From: Theocolax elegans
Lineage: Eukaryota > Arthropoda > Insecta > Hymenoptera > Cerocephalidae
NCBI GenBank assembly: GCA_026168455.1
Contig: CM047429.1
Location: 5,297,125-5,361,124 of the forward strand
Direction of reading: 5' to 3'
DNA length: 64,000 nucleotides
The translations under genes and the position numbers were made by a program. The notes under the pieces are model-generated. The model did no database searches. It saw only the letters and a program-made list of their open reading frames with translations, and was not told the DNA's origin. Positions 43,920 through 55,850 of this stretch are shown here, piece after piece; positions within the stretch are counted from its first letter, which is position 1, and each line of letters begins with the position of its first letter.

Positions 43920-44113
43920 CACCGAGAAATTCTTGGGGCACCCTCTGTACTTATGTGAAGGACAAATACAGTACATTACCTTTAGTACAGCAGCTCTCCT
44001 AGTTTTGGGAGCTCTGCTATCCTAAATGACGAAAAGGCAACAGCCGTCCTAAACATCGTACGAATGCACGAATAATGTAGTTGGACATCGGGTACCCCAA
44101 GAATTTCTCGGTG
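43920..44113. mobile_element. 194-bp palindromic MITE in TA
   Basis: Begins CACCGAGAAATTCTTGGGG, ends with the complement, with TA on each side. The opposite arm shows the empty site (TTTAGTATGCAC). TA target and size suit a Tc1/mariner-mobilised MITE. Confidence 0.87.
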
Positions 44114-44742
44114 TATGCACAGTGTAAAAATAGTAAGTTTAATCCTTTACTCACAAGAAAAGAAGAAAACAATTATTTTTGTAACAGATGCACGCAAATC
44201 GCGTTATTGCGGCCTAAAAATAGGGACTAAAGCAGCACTTTTGCGCTCGCTGTTGTGATGTAGCGGGTGTAATAGTTATTTATACACCATGGGAATAAAG
44301 TAGGCGTTTATTCCTGGGATGAAGGTTTCTGCCAGAGCTTCAACGAGGCTTAACCGCCTTTTACTCCCGAAGTTCATATAAAATTTTGCATCCTCAAAAA
44401 GGCCACTTTATTCAACAAGAATAATAACAACAATTTAATGATTGGTGAATTTCGTTCGAATCTAATCTAAAATTGACTAAAATAAATGACTTTTTCACCC
44501 TAACCATCTGAAAAGTCCACTTTATTGACCACTACGAAGGGAGTAAAATTGCATTTTATTACTTTGATTACTTTATTCCCCGTAGACCCATTTTATTGCT
44601 CATAGAGCAACTTTATTCACCGTAGACTCACTTTTTTGTCTTTTAACACTTATTTTAATTTTTTCCTACAAATTTTAAAATAAATTAATTTTATTCAAAT
44701 AAATATAGCAAAAAATCTTAGAATATTGAAAAATTTTAGATA

Positions 44743-44977
44743 CACGGAGAAAAATTTCTAATAATTTTTACCTTGTAAAGATAGTAAACCTGCGACAAAC
44801 TGGCTGTCTAGCAAAAATCACCCTCCGCATAGTAAAAATTAGCCTGCTAGATTATAAATTTTGCCGTACATCTGTGTAATTTTTATCCGACAACAGGGTA
44901 ATTTTTGTCTAGATAATCAATTTGTCCCATTTTTACTATCCTCACATGGTAAAAATTACTAGAAATTTTTCTCCGTG
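44743..44977. mobile_element. 235-bp palindromic MITE at the foldback centre
   Basis: CACGGAGAAAAATTTCTA and its complement at the ends, TA on both sides. Terminal word similar to that of the 43920-44113 MITE (CACCGAGAAATT), so the two may be relatives. It lies in the unpaired spacer, so no empty site exists for comparison. Confidence 0.78.
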
Positions 44978-46899
44978 TAAAGAAATTTTTATGGAATAAA
45001 GTGGCTTTTCAAATAATTAGGGTGAAAAATTGTATATGCACTTCGGGAGTAAAAGGCGATTATTTCCTTGGATGAATTACTAGTAAAACCTCGCTAAAGC
45101 TCTGGCAGAAACCTTCATCCCGGGAATAAACGCCTACTTTATTCCCTTGGTGCATAAATAACTATTACATCCGCTACATCACAACAGCGAGCGCAAAAGT
45201 GCTGCTTTAGTTTCTATTTTTAGGCCGCAAAAACGCGATTTGCGTGCATCTGTTACAAAAATAATTGTTTTCTTCAGTTCTTGTGAGTAAAGGATTAAAC
45301 TTACTATTTTTACACTGTGCATACTAAATGAGAGAACTTGAAGTACGAAAAATGAATCGAGCGAGAAATATTTTGTCTCTTGAATAATATGTCTATACTG
45401 GCCTATATGTACATATGTATATATAATATTCAATGCACAACGCCCAAGTCATTGGTACGGTGTAATTCTCGGAGTACCACCTGTTTCCATGAAATAATAT
45501 TTTGTAACAAGGGAGTAAAGTGAGCTTTTTTAGACTAAGCGTGGATTTGCCATACGAATCGAACGCGAGTCAGAACGAGCTGAAGGCGAGTTTTGCGAAC
45601 CGAAGACCAATACTGCAACCACATGAGGTAAAACAGCTCACGTAGCGTTTAGTGCGCACCATATTTATGTGAGAAGTGCATGATTTTGAGTGCTTTTACC
45701 AACCACGACGCGGTTACTACTTCTAATTACATAAGAATCACGGAATCGTGTATATACACTCATACAAATACGCCACTTACCTGCGCGCTTGTCCTCGCAT
45801 GCACATACATAAATAATATTGGGCATTACCATTAATCGTGTTTCACTCACGATGTGTTATAATAGTATACGATACATGTGCACGGAACAGATGAGAAGCA
45901 ACTCTCACCTCTTTCGCTCACCTCTATCATAATGTACTATTTGTACTTTTAAACGGCAGAATTAGAAAAACATGGACTTAAGTCGTTAGACAAACTGCAT
46001 GTTTTGCTTAAATGTCTAACTGCATGACAGTATATATATATGCTTAAGTTACCAAATTATCAAAAAGGCTATTTTAAGAAACTATGACACAAGTCGTAAT
46101 GCCTCACCACAGATATAATATTAGTAGTTTTTGATACTAGGGTGAAAATCATCTTTCGCACGTGTATCGAATATTCTTTTTTGATATCGTGATAACGCAG
46201 TAGGGCGTAAAATCGCATTTTACGCACACTGTATCAACAAATATATAAACACATGAATCTACATTATACCTATGTATAGATATGCGGAACAAGTAATTGT
46301 TCCGCTAGTTTACTTAATTCACTTTTTGTTCCGGAATGAATAAAAGACCAAATATGTTTGACATGCAGGTTTTACAACCCCGGGCTATAGGTCAGCAAAC
46401 TCACCCGCAGACATAATCAATTTCTTATTTACTCCCTTGGTGGATAATGCACTATTAACTAGTAATTAATATCTTCCTCCATGCTGATTATTCTGTTACT
46501 GAGATAGCTATGTAAGTTAACTATTAATTATATTGTTAATTAATTATATACGAATAATTAGATCTCAATTATACTGTATAGTTGTTAATAGCTTCAACGT
46601 TTTTTTTCATCTTCTCCATATAATGTATTTTAATTATCCAACAATCATTAAATTTTTTATTGTAAATAACGTAATTTAGTTAATGATCGAATTTTAATTG
46701 TTAATTATAAAGAAGTTTATAATTAACAGATAAATATTAATTATTGTCAAATTGTCAAGTAATTAATAATTAAACAAATAATTATGAATTATTTATTAAT
46801 TGATGTACCATTTTAATTAATTATTTACATCCCTGTACTAAATATTCAATGAGGAGTTCATCAATTTTGTATTTTTAGTGATAAATTGTGCTACAATTT

Positions 46900-47600
46900 A
46901 AACGTTCATTTTTACATTTAACAAAAGATTAAAGTCAAAAAATTAATCTTTCCGGAAGTCCATTTGCGTTTTTCAACAGCAAAAGATTAAAACGTGCATT
47001 TTAATCTTAAGCAAAAGTTTGATATCACAAAATTAATCTTTCCGGACATCTATTTGAGTTTTTCAACCTTACAAAAATTAAAACGTATATTTTAATCTTT
47101 AGCCAAAGTTTAAAAACACAAAATTAATCTTTTCGCAAATCCAGTCGAACTTTTCAACTTTACGAAGATTAAAATCTGCATTTTAATCTTTAACAAAAGA
47201 TTGAAAACACAAAATTAATCTTTTCGCAAATCCAGTCGAGCTTTTCAACTTTACAAAGATTAAAATCTGCATTTTAATCTTTACCAAAAGTTTGAAAACA
47301 CAAAATTAATGTTTTCGGAAACCCATTTGAGTTTTTCAACTTTACAAAGATTAAAATGTGCATTTTAATTTTTAGGAAAAGTTTAAAAACACAAAATTAA
47401 TCTTTTCAGAAATCCATTTGGGTGTTTCCACTCTATAAAGATTAAAATGTGCATATTAATCTGTAACAAAAGTTGAAATGGATATAATTAAATCGTCTAA
47501 AGATTGAAACCTATGTATAATTCTCTTTAAGGATTAAAATTTGCGTTTTAATGTTTTATAAGAATTAAAATGCAGATTTTAATCTTTTTACTTCCAGTTT
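46900..47600. repeat. Right subterminal array of 91-bp units
   Basis: Inverted counterpart of 41030-41740, with the same unit order read in complement. Confidence 0.85.
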
Positions 47601-47779
47601 TTCAACTTTTGGGTTTAGAGTGTAGGGAAAGGTTGAAATTATATGAATAGATATGTTTAAATATATAGTTGCTTAGCTATTCGGTAGGTAGATATTCCCT
47701 TTAGTTTAAAATGTCATTCAATCATGTTGACATGTGCGAAGCACATTGTAACAATATATGTTTATGGATAATTTCAGAT

Positions 47780-48200
47780 AAACACGTCTGGCCAAAATTT
47801 TAAATCACACCATTTTTATCGTGAAGGATAGAGATATTTCTCAGAAGACAGGTCAAAATTGTTAAGTGATAGAAACAATTTTACCAACATTTATTCTGAC
47901 CTCAAAAAGTGAAAAATTTTAATTTTTTTTCAAAAATAATTACTTTTGAAGCTATTTATCTCAAAATCTATCAACTTATTTTATGACATGTAATCTAACT
48001 TTGGTAAAAATAAAAATGTAAAAATCCAGATCAAATTCCTTAATATAAAAAACAAATACAAACAAGCGATATGAGAATAGAGAAAGTTGATTTTTTCATA
48101 TAAAAAATTAAAAAATACCTTACATAAATAGCTCATTAATGGTTTGGAGAATTTTATTAGCCGCCAATATGGTAAAAAGTTATTTAAAATCAAAGTATTA
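47780..48200. repeat. Diverged relative of the 29195-30190 foldback arm
   Basis: Shares in order AAAATTTTAAAT, CTGACCTCAAAAAGTGAA, CTCAAAATCTATCAACTT, GATTTTTTCAT and GGTAAAAAGTTAT blocks with the left arm of the 29195-30190 element. Only one arm is present, and coding-like sequence follows where the centre would be. Confidence 0.6.
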
Positions 48201-48452
48201 AAAAAATCTTCTTGTCCATTTGTAGATTTTGTGATTTACTACGTATTAATGTTATCTATTGAAGAAGTTGTCAAAAAGTTTAATTTAAAAACAAGTAATA
48301 GAAACTTAAATGCTTTACAATTGAAAGCAATTAAAATCTCACATGAAACTGAGTTCTTTAACTTTCCCATTTATCAATATATATACAATTTTAGTGATGT
48401 AATGGATTTAAATTCAGATACCTTATTAGAAATCCTGGGAAATGTCAATTGA
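48144..48452 (+). CDS. Short ORF joined to a foldback arm, function unknown
   Basis: A 102-codon open frame whose first 25 codons overlap the foldback-arm sequence. The remainder reads like real protein: mixed hydrophobic and charged, e.g. CPFVDFVIYYVLMLSIEEV and ETEFFNFPIYQYIYNF. No family recognised, no signal peptide. It could be a remnant of the protein encoded by a fuller member of the 29195-30190 family, or chance. The position of the first true codon is uncertain. Confidence 0.35.
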   Translation: MENFISRQYGKKLFKIKVLKKSSCPFVDFVIYYVLMLSIEEVVKKFNLKTSNRNLNALQLKAIKISHETEFFNFPIYQYIYNFSDVMDLNSDTLLEILGNVN

Positions 48453-48484
48453 TGATACCAGCTTTTTCTTTTACTTTCTTTTGT

Positions 48485-49300
48485 GATTTACTAATATCTT
48501 TGCATGATTGTCTTTTATGTTTTACTTTATTGCTCGATATGCTACTAGAAATGCATGAATTTAATTTGCTATATTTTCTTATGGGATATTTTAGATTGGT
48601 ATTCTGCATGAGAGCATAGATGTCGAACCCAAATTACAGAGATCTACACAAAAAAATGCATCTAAAATATTAATTAAAAATCGTTACAAAGAAAATATCT
48701 GATGGTTTAATTAATAAAGAAAAAAATTTGTTTTTAATAATAATTAAACGAACCAGTTTAATTTGTAGTTATTAATCAATGTGGATACATTGTTGAAAAT
48801 ATGCCTGAGGGCGTGACAGCATTACTATTTCAAAACTTTATTGTTTTATTTAAAATGATAATGTAAAATATTTTATGTGCGCTTTGCTAATATCTTTGCA
48901 TGATTTTCTTTTGCTTTACTTTCATATGGGATATTTTAGATTGGTGCACTGCATGAAAGCATAAAGAGATGTCGAACCTAAGTTACAGGGATCTACACCA
49001 AAAAATGTGATACAAATGATACAAATGACTTAAAACATGAGGAAGGCTCTGATGGTTCGAATGTTCAATGAAAAAATATTTTTATAATAATAATTGAGCA
49101 AACCACTATTGGTTTGTAATTATTAATCAAAAAGGACATAAACATCACACCTAAACATCATAGTAAAAGATCGATTTTAATATCTGGTAAAATGTGGATA
49201 CATTGTTGAAAACATGCCTGAGGACCTGAAGGACAACACTATTATTTCAAAATCTCATTGTTTTGTTGAAAAAAGCAATGTAAAAAATAATCATTTTTTG
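48485..49300. repeat. Two-copy direct repeat of about 400 bp
   Basis: CTAATATCTTTGCATGATT, GGGATATTTTAGATTGGT, ATGTCGAACC and GTGGATACATTGTTGAAAA blocks occur in the same order at 48490-48800 and 48887-49210. The copies differ by substitutions and indels. Confidence 0.75.
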
Positions 49301-49619
49301 AATAGGTTATAATTCTAAATAATTTTATTGACATTGCCACGTTTGTTGCTTTTTACAAATTACAAAAATATTATTCATCTAGTGCCATCCACTGGTATAT
49401 CTATTGATCGCATAAACTCATTAGTAGTACTAATAGTCTAAGAGCCACCCATTTAAAAAAGGTTGTCATAAGGAACAAGGCTGTTCTCCAGCCAAATCAA
49501 TTCCTTGTATATTAATGTAGTCATAGCCGCGTAGGCAGAAGTCTACCTCGGGGACGTATGCGTGGGCGGATTTTTTAATTCGACAATCCGAATATTCTAC
49601 TTATGTCATAAGGTACAAG

Positions 49620-52600
49620 CTTGAAAATTTGCAGGAATGTAGGTAATAAGGGTTTAAACAAATAAAAAAATTGGCAGAAGCGGATGTTGAGGATAATATG
49701 GCGGCAGAAGTACCGGAAGTGGTCAAAAATATTTTTCTACTTATGTCATAAGGTAAATTTCTGCCTCTTCGCTTATGGCTTCTTCAAGACCTCAATAAGC
49801 TAGAAAAAATTTGGCAGAAGTGTAGGATGGGGATAAGTGCCAAAAAAATTATCAATAAGTGCGCGGATTTGAAATATTCGATTTTTCTCTCGGTATTTGG
49901 TATCTAAAATACACGACTTGATACAAGCTTGAAAATTTGCAGGAATGTAGGTAATAAGGTTTTAAACAAATAAAAAAATTGGCAGAAGCGGATGTTGAGG
50001 ACAAGATGGCGGCAGAAGTACCGGAAGTGGTCAAAAATATTTTTCGACTTATGTCATAAGGTAAATTTCTGCCTCTTCGCTTATAGCTTTTTCAAGACGT
50101 CAATAAGCTAGAAAAAATTTGGCAGAAGTGTAGGATGGGGATAAGTGCCAAAAAAAATGATAAATAAATGCGCGGATTTGAAATATTAGATTTTTCTCTC
50201 GGTATTTGGTATCTAAAATACACGACTTGATACAAGCTTGAAAATTTCCAGGAATGTTGGTAATAAGGTTTTAAACAAATAAATAAATTGGCAGAAGCGG
50301 ATGTTGAGGACATGATGGCGGCAGAAGTACCGGAAGTGGTCAAAAATATTTTTCTACTTATGTCATAAGGTAAATTTCTGCCTTTTCGCTTATGGCTTCT
50401 TCAAGACCTCAATAAGCTAGAAAAAATTTGGCAGAAGTGTAGGATGGGGATAAGTGCCAAAAAAATTATCAATAAGTGCGCGGATTTGAAATATTCGATT
50501 TTTCTCTCGGTATTTGGTATCTAAAATACACGACTTGATACAAGCTTGAAAATTTGCAGGAATGTAGGTAATAAGGTTTTAAACAAATAAAAAAATTGGC
50601 AGAAGCGGATGTTGAGGACAAGATGGCGGCAGAAGTACCGGAAGTGGTCAAAAATATTTTTCTACTTATGTCATAAGGTAAATTTCTGCCTCTTCGCTTA
50701 TAGCTTTTTCAAGACGTCAATAAGCTAGAAAAAATTTGGCAGAAGTGTAGGATGGGGATAAGTGCCAAAAAAAATGATCAATAAATGCGCGGATTTGAAA
50801 TATTAGATTTTTCTCTCGGTATTTGGTATCTAAAATACACGACTTGATACAAGCTTGAAAATTTGCAGGAATGTAGGTAATAAGGTTTTAAACAAATAAA
50901 AAAATTGGCAGAAGCGGATGTTGAGGACATGATAGCGGCAGAAGTACCGGAAGTGGTCAAAAATATTTTTCTACTTATGTCATAAGGTAAATTTCTGCCT
51001 TTTCGCTTATGGCTTCTTCAAGACGTCAATAAGCTAGAAAAAATTTGGCAGAAGTGTAGGATGGGGATAAGTGCCAAAAAAAATGATCAATAACTGCGCG
51101 GATTTGAAATATTCGATTTTTCTCTCGGTATTTGGTATCTAAAATACACGACTTGTTACAATCTTGAACATTTGCAGGAATGTAGGTAATAAGGTTTTAA
51201 ACAAATAAAAAAATTGGCAGAAGCGGATGTTGAGGACAAGATGGCTGCAGAAGTACCGGAAGTGGTCAAAAATATTTTTCGACTTATGTCATAAGGTAAA
51301 TTTCTGCCTCTTCGCTTATAGCTTTTTCAAGACGTCAATAAGCTAGAAAAAATTTGGCAGAAGTGTAGGTTGGGGATAAGTGCCAAAAAAATGATTAATA
51401 AGTGCGCGGATTTGAAATATTCGATTTTTCTCTCGGTATTTGGTATCTAAAATACACGACTTGATACAAGCTTGAAAATTTGCAGGAATGTAGGTAATAA
51501 GGTTTTAAACAAATAAAAAAATTGGCAGAAGCGGATGTTGAGGACAAGATGGCGGCAGAAGTACCGGAAGTGGTCAAAAATATTTTTCGACTTATGTCAT
51601 AAGGTAAATTTCTGCCTCTTCGCTTATAGCTTTTTCAAGATGTCAATAAGCTAGAAAAAATTTGGCAGAAGTGTAGGATGGGGATAAGTGCCAAAAAAAA
51701 TGATAAATAAATGCGCGGATTTGAAATATTAGATTTTTCTCTCGGTATTTGGTATCTAAAATACACGACTTGATACAAGCTTGAAAATTTCCAGGAATGT
51801 TGGTAATAAGGTTTTAAACAAATAAATAAATTGGCAGAAGCGGATGTTGAGGACATGATGGCGGCAGAAGTACCGGAAGTGGTCAAAAATATTTTTCTAC
51901 TTATGTCATAAGGTAAATTTCTGCCTTTTCGCTTATGGCTTCTTCAAGACCTCAATAAGCTAGAAAAAATTTGGCAGAAGTGTAGGATGGGGATAAGTGC
52001 CAAAAAAATTATCAATAAGTGCGCGGATTTGAAATATTCGATTTTTCTCTCGGTATTTGGTATCTAAAATACACGACTTGATACAAGCTTGAAAATTTGC
52101 AGGAATGTAGGTAATAAGGTTTTAAACAAATAAAAAAATTGGCAGAAGCGGATGTTGAGGACAAGATGGCGGCAGAAGTACCGGAAGTGGTCAAAAATAT
52201 TTTTCTACTTATGTCATAAGGTAAATTTCTGCCTCTTCGCTTATAGCTTTTTCAAGACGTCAATAAGCTAGAAAAAATTTGGCAGAAGTGTAGGATGGGG
52301 ATAAGTGCCAAAAAAATGATGAATAAATGCGCGGATTTGAAATACTAGATTTTTCTCTCGGTATTTGGTATCTAAAATACACGACTTGATACAAGCTTGA
52401 AAATTTGCAGGAATGTAGGTAATAAGGTTTTAAACAAATAAAAAAATTGGCAGAAGCGGATGTTGAGGACAATGATGGCGGCAGAAGTACCGGAAGTGGT
52501 CAAAAATATTTCTCTACTTATGTCATAAGGTAAATTTCTGCCTTTCGCTTATAGCTTCTTCAAGACGTCAATAAGCTAGAAAAAATTTGGCAGAAGTGTA

Positions 52601-55390
52601 GGATGGGGATAAGTGCCAAAAAAAATGATCAATAACTGCGCGGATTTGAAATATTCGATTTTTCTCTCGGTATTTGGTATCTAAAATACACGACTTGATA
52701 CAAGCTTGAAAATTTGCAGGAATGTAGGTAATAAGGTTTTAAACAAATAAAAAAATTGGCAGAAGCGGATGTTGAGGACAAGATGGCGGCAGAAGTACCG
52801 GAAGTGGTCAAAAATATTTTTCGACTTATGTCATAAGGTAAATTTCTGCCTCTTCGCTTATAGCTTTTTCAAGACGTCAATAAGCTAGAAAAAATTTGGC
52901 AGAAGTGTAGGTGGGGATAAGTGCCAAAAAAAATGATAATAAGTGCGCGGATTTGAAATATTAGATTTTTCTCTCGGTATTTGGTATCTAAAATACACGA
53001 CTTGATACAAGCTTGAAAATTTGCAGGAATGTAGGTAATAAGGTTTTAAACAAATAAAAAAATTGGCAGAAGCGGATGTTGAGGACAAGATGGCGGCAGA
53101 AGTACCGGAAGTGGTCAAAAATATTTTTCTACTTATGTCATAAGGTAAATTTCTGCCTTTTCGCTTATGGCTTCTTCAAGACGTCAATAAGCTAGAAAAA
53201 ATTTGGCAGAAGTGTAGGATGGGGATAAGTGCCAAAAAAATTATCAATAAGTGCGCGGATTTGAAATATTCGATTTTTCTCTCGGTATTTGGTATCTAAA
53301 ATACACGACTTGATACAAGCTTGAAAATTTGCAGGAATGTAGGTAATAAGGTTTTAAACAAATAAAAAAATTGGCAGAAGCGGATGTTGAGGACAAGATG
53401 GCGGCAGAAGTACCGGAAGTGGTCAAAAATATTTTTCTACTTATGTCATAAGGTAAATTTCTGCCTCTTCGCTTATAGCTTTTTCAAGACGTCAATAAGC
53501 TAGAAAAAATTTGGCAGAAGTGTAGGATGGGGATAAGTGCCAAAAAAATTATCAATAAGTGCGCGGATTTGAAATATTCGATTTTTCTCTCGGTATTTGG
53601 TATCTAAAATACACGACTTGATACAAGCTTGAAAATTTGCAGGAATGTAGGTAATAAGGTTTTAAACAAATAAAAAAATTGGCAGAAGCGGATGTTGAGG
53701 ACATGATGGCGGCAGAAGTACCGGAAGTGGTCAAAAATATTTTTCTACTTATGTCATAAGGTAAATTTCTGCCTTTTCGCTTATGGCTTCTTCAAGACCT
53801 CAATAAGCTAGAAAAAATTTGGCAGAAGTGTAGGATGGGGATAAGTGCCAAAAAAATTATCAATAAGTGCGCGGATTTGAAATATTCGATTTTTCTCTCG
53901 GTATTTGGTATCTAAAATACACGACTTGATACAAGCTTGAAAATTTGCAGGAATGTAGGTAATAAGGTTTTAAACAAATAAAAAATTGGCAGAAGCGGAT
54001 GTTGAGGACAATGATGGCGGCAGAAGTACCGGAAGTGGTCAAAAATATTTTTCTACTTATGTCATAAGGTAAATTTCTGCCTCTTCGCTTATAGCTTTTT
54101 CAAGACGTCAATAAGCTAGAAAAAATTTGGCAGAAGTGTAGGATGGGGATAAGTGCCAAAAAAATGATGAATAAATGCGCGGATTTGAAATACTAGATTT
54201 TTCTCTCGGTATTTGGTATCTAAAATACACGACTTGATACAAGCTTGAAAATTTGCAGGAATGTAGGTAATAAGGTTTTAAACAAATAAAAAAATTGGCA
54301 GAAGCGGATGTTGAGGACATGATAGCGGCAGAAGTACCGGAAGTGGTCAAAAATATTTCTCTACTTATGTCATAAGGTAAATTTCTGCCTTTTCGCTTAT
54401 GGCTTCTTCAAGACGTCAATAAGCTAGAAAAAATTTGGCAGAAGTGTAGGATGGGGATAAGTGCCAAAAAAAATGATCAATAACTGCGCGGATTTGAAAT
54501 ATTCGATTTTTCTCTCGGTATTTGGTATCTAAAATACACGACTTGTTACAATCTTGAACATTTGCAGGAATGTAGGTAATAAGGTTTTAAACAAATAAAA
54601 AAATTGGCAGAAGCGGATGTTGAGGACAAGATGGCTGCAGAAGTACCGGAAGTGGTCAAAAATATTTTTCGACTGATGTCATAAGGTAAATTTCTGCCTC
54701 TTCGCTTATAGCTTTTTCAAGACGTCAATAAGCTAGAAAAAATTTGGCAGAAGTGTAGGTTGGGGATAAGTGCCAAAAAAAATGATTAATAAGTGCGCGG
54801 ATTTGAAATATTCGATTTTTCTCTCGGTATTTGGTATCTAAAATACACGACTTGATACAAGCTTGAAAATTTGCAGGAATGTAGGTAATAAGGTTTTAAA
54901 CAAATAAAAAAATTGGCAGAAGCGGATGTTGAGGACAAGATGGCGGCAGAAGTACCGGAAGTGGTCAAAAATATTTTTCTACTTATGTCATAAGGTATAT
55001 TCTGCCTCTTCGCTTATAGCTTCTTCAAGACGTCAATAAGCTAGAAAAAATTTGGCAGAAGTGTAGGATGGGGATAAGTGCCAAAAAAAATGATCAATAA
55101 ATGCGCGGATTTGAAATATTAGATTTTTTTCTCGGTATTTGGTATCTAAAATGCACGACTTGATACAAGCTTGAAAATTTGCAGGAATGTAGGTAATAAG
55201 GTTTTAAACAAATAAAAAAATGGGCAGAAGCGGATGTTGAGGACAAGATGGCGGCAGAAGTACCGGAAGTGGTCAAAAATATTTTTCTACTTATGTCATA
55301 AGGTAAATTTCTGCCTTTTCGCTTATGGCTTCTTCAAGACGTCAATAAGCTAGAAAAAATTTGGCAGAATTGTAGGATGGGGATAAGTGC
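49620..55390. repeat. Left array of 308-bp units with higher-order structure
   Basis: About 18 full units spaced 307-309 bp, plus a partial first unit. Each has CTTATGTCATAAGG near its start (itself a palindrome), GCCGCCATCTTGTC in complement, ACACGACTTGATACAAGCTT and GTGCGCGGATTTGAAATATT. Variants recur at fixed distances: units at 49852-50651 and 51395-52194 share private differences at exactly 1543 bp (five units), 52260 and 54108 at 1848 bp (six units), and the CTTGTTACAATCTTGAACAT variant at 51152 and 54541 at eleven units. Confidence 0.93.
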
Positions 55391-55581
55391 CAAACAAAAT
55401 TGCATGCAATCTCAATCCGGTAAACCATGGTTGTGTCGTTAATGGCAATAAATTTGACTCTGTATGGTTTACGGGAGCACAATGTCCAGAAACAGTTCGA
55501 GATGTTATTGTCGAAGATAATGACGCAGAAGCTGATGAAAATATTTCTTGTGAAAGCGATGAATCTGAATATAATTAATTG
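55387..55581 (+). CDS. C-terminal tail of an unrecognised, possibly transposase, protein
   Basis: Frame of about 64 codons at the centre of the 8 kb foldback, open at its 5' end into the 308-bp array. NPVNHGCVVNGNKFDSVWFT then GAQCPETVRDVIVEDND precede an acidic tail ending DESEYN and TAA. The HG...D.VWF.G.Q.P pattern recalls the extreme C-terminus of various transposase or transposon-associated proteins. With no catalytic domain present I cannot assign a family. The array has apparently replaced the rest of the gene. AT-rich sequence with AATAAA near 55677 follows. Confidence 0.45.
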
Positions 55582-55744
55582 AAACCATATATGTATTTAA
55601 ACATACACACACCCGTGTACTCGTTATTTGTATATGTACTACGTACTGTATATAAAATATTAAATACATTGTACAAAATAAATTCCTCCAGTTCTGCGCT
55701 TTGATTGTTGATTTTTTTAGCACTTATCTCCCACCTACATTTCT

Positions 55745-55850
55745 GTCAATTGTTTTAACATACGGGCGTCTTGAAAAGCCATACGCAAAGTACATTTCTG
55801 TCAATTGTTTTAACATACGGGCGTCTTGAAAAAGCCATACGCAAAGAGTC
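55745..55850. repeat. Short direct duplication next to the array junction
   Basis: A TTTCTGTCAATTGTTTTAAC, ATACGGGCGTCTTGAAAA, GCCATACGCAAAG stretch of about 57 bp occurs twice in a row at the start of the inverted array. The units here are diverged from the homogeneous 308-bp units. Confidence 0.75.

Larger units (their letters stand above)
41009..47623. mobile_element. 6.6-kb foldback element with subterminal tandem palindromes
   Basis: ACACTCTAAACCCAAAAGTTG at 41009 is the complement of the sequence ending at 47623. The inverted match continues inward to about 44300/45080, with only scattered changes. Terminal 0.7 kb of each arm consists of 91-bp tandem units. The left arm has three insertions absent from the right arm (41858-42220, 43052-43258, 43920-44113), and a fourth palindrome sits in the unpaired centre (44743-44977). 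Matched open frames of 61 codons in both arms (43390-43575 and 45665-45850) are side effects of the repeat. No transposase is visible. The architecture resembles Drosophila Foldback/Galileo elements, but homology is not shown. Confidence 0.88.

Noticed and set aside
43390..45850. Matched 61-codon ORFs in both arms of the 6.6-kb foldback
   Set aside because: They are the same sequence seen in two inverted arms. No protein family resemblance, and similarity is equal outside the frame.
49852..55276. Many near-identical 60-80 codon minus-strand ORFs
   Set aside because: They recur once per 308-bp unit because the unit is conserved as DNA. They have no start context or family resemblance and end wherever indels fall.
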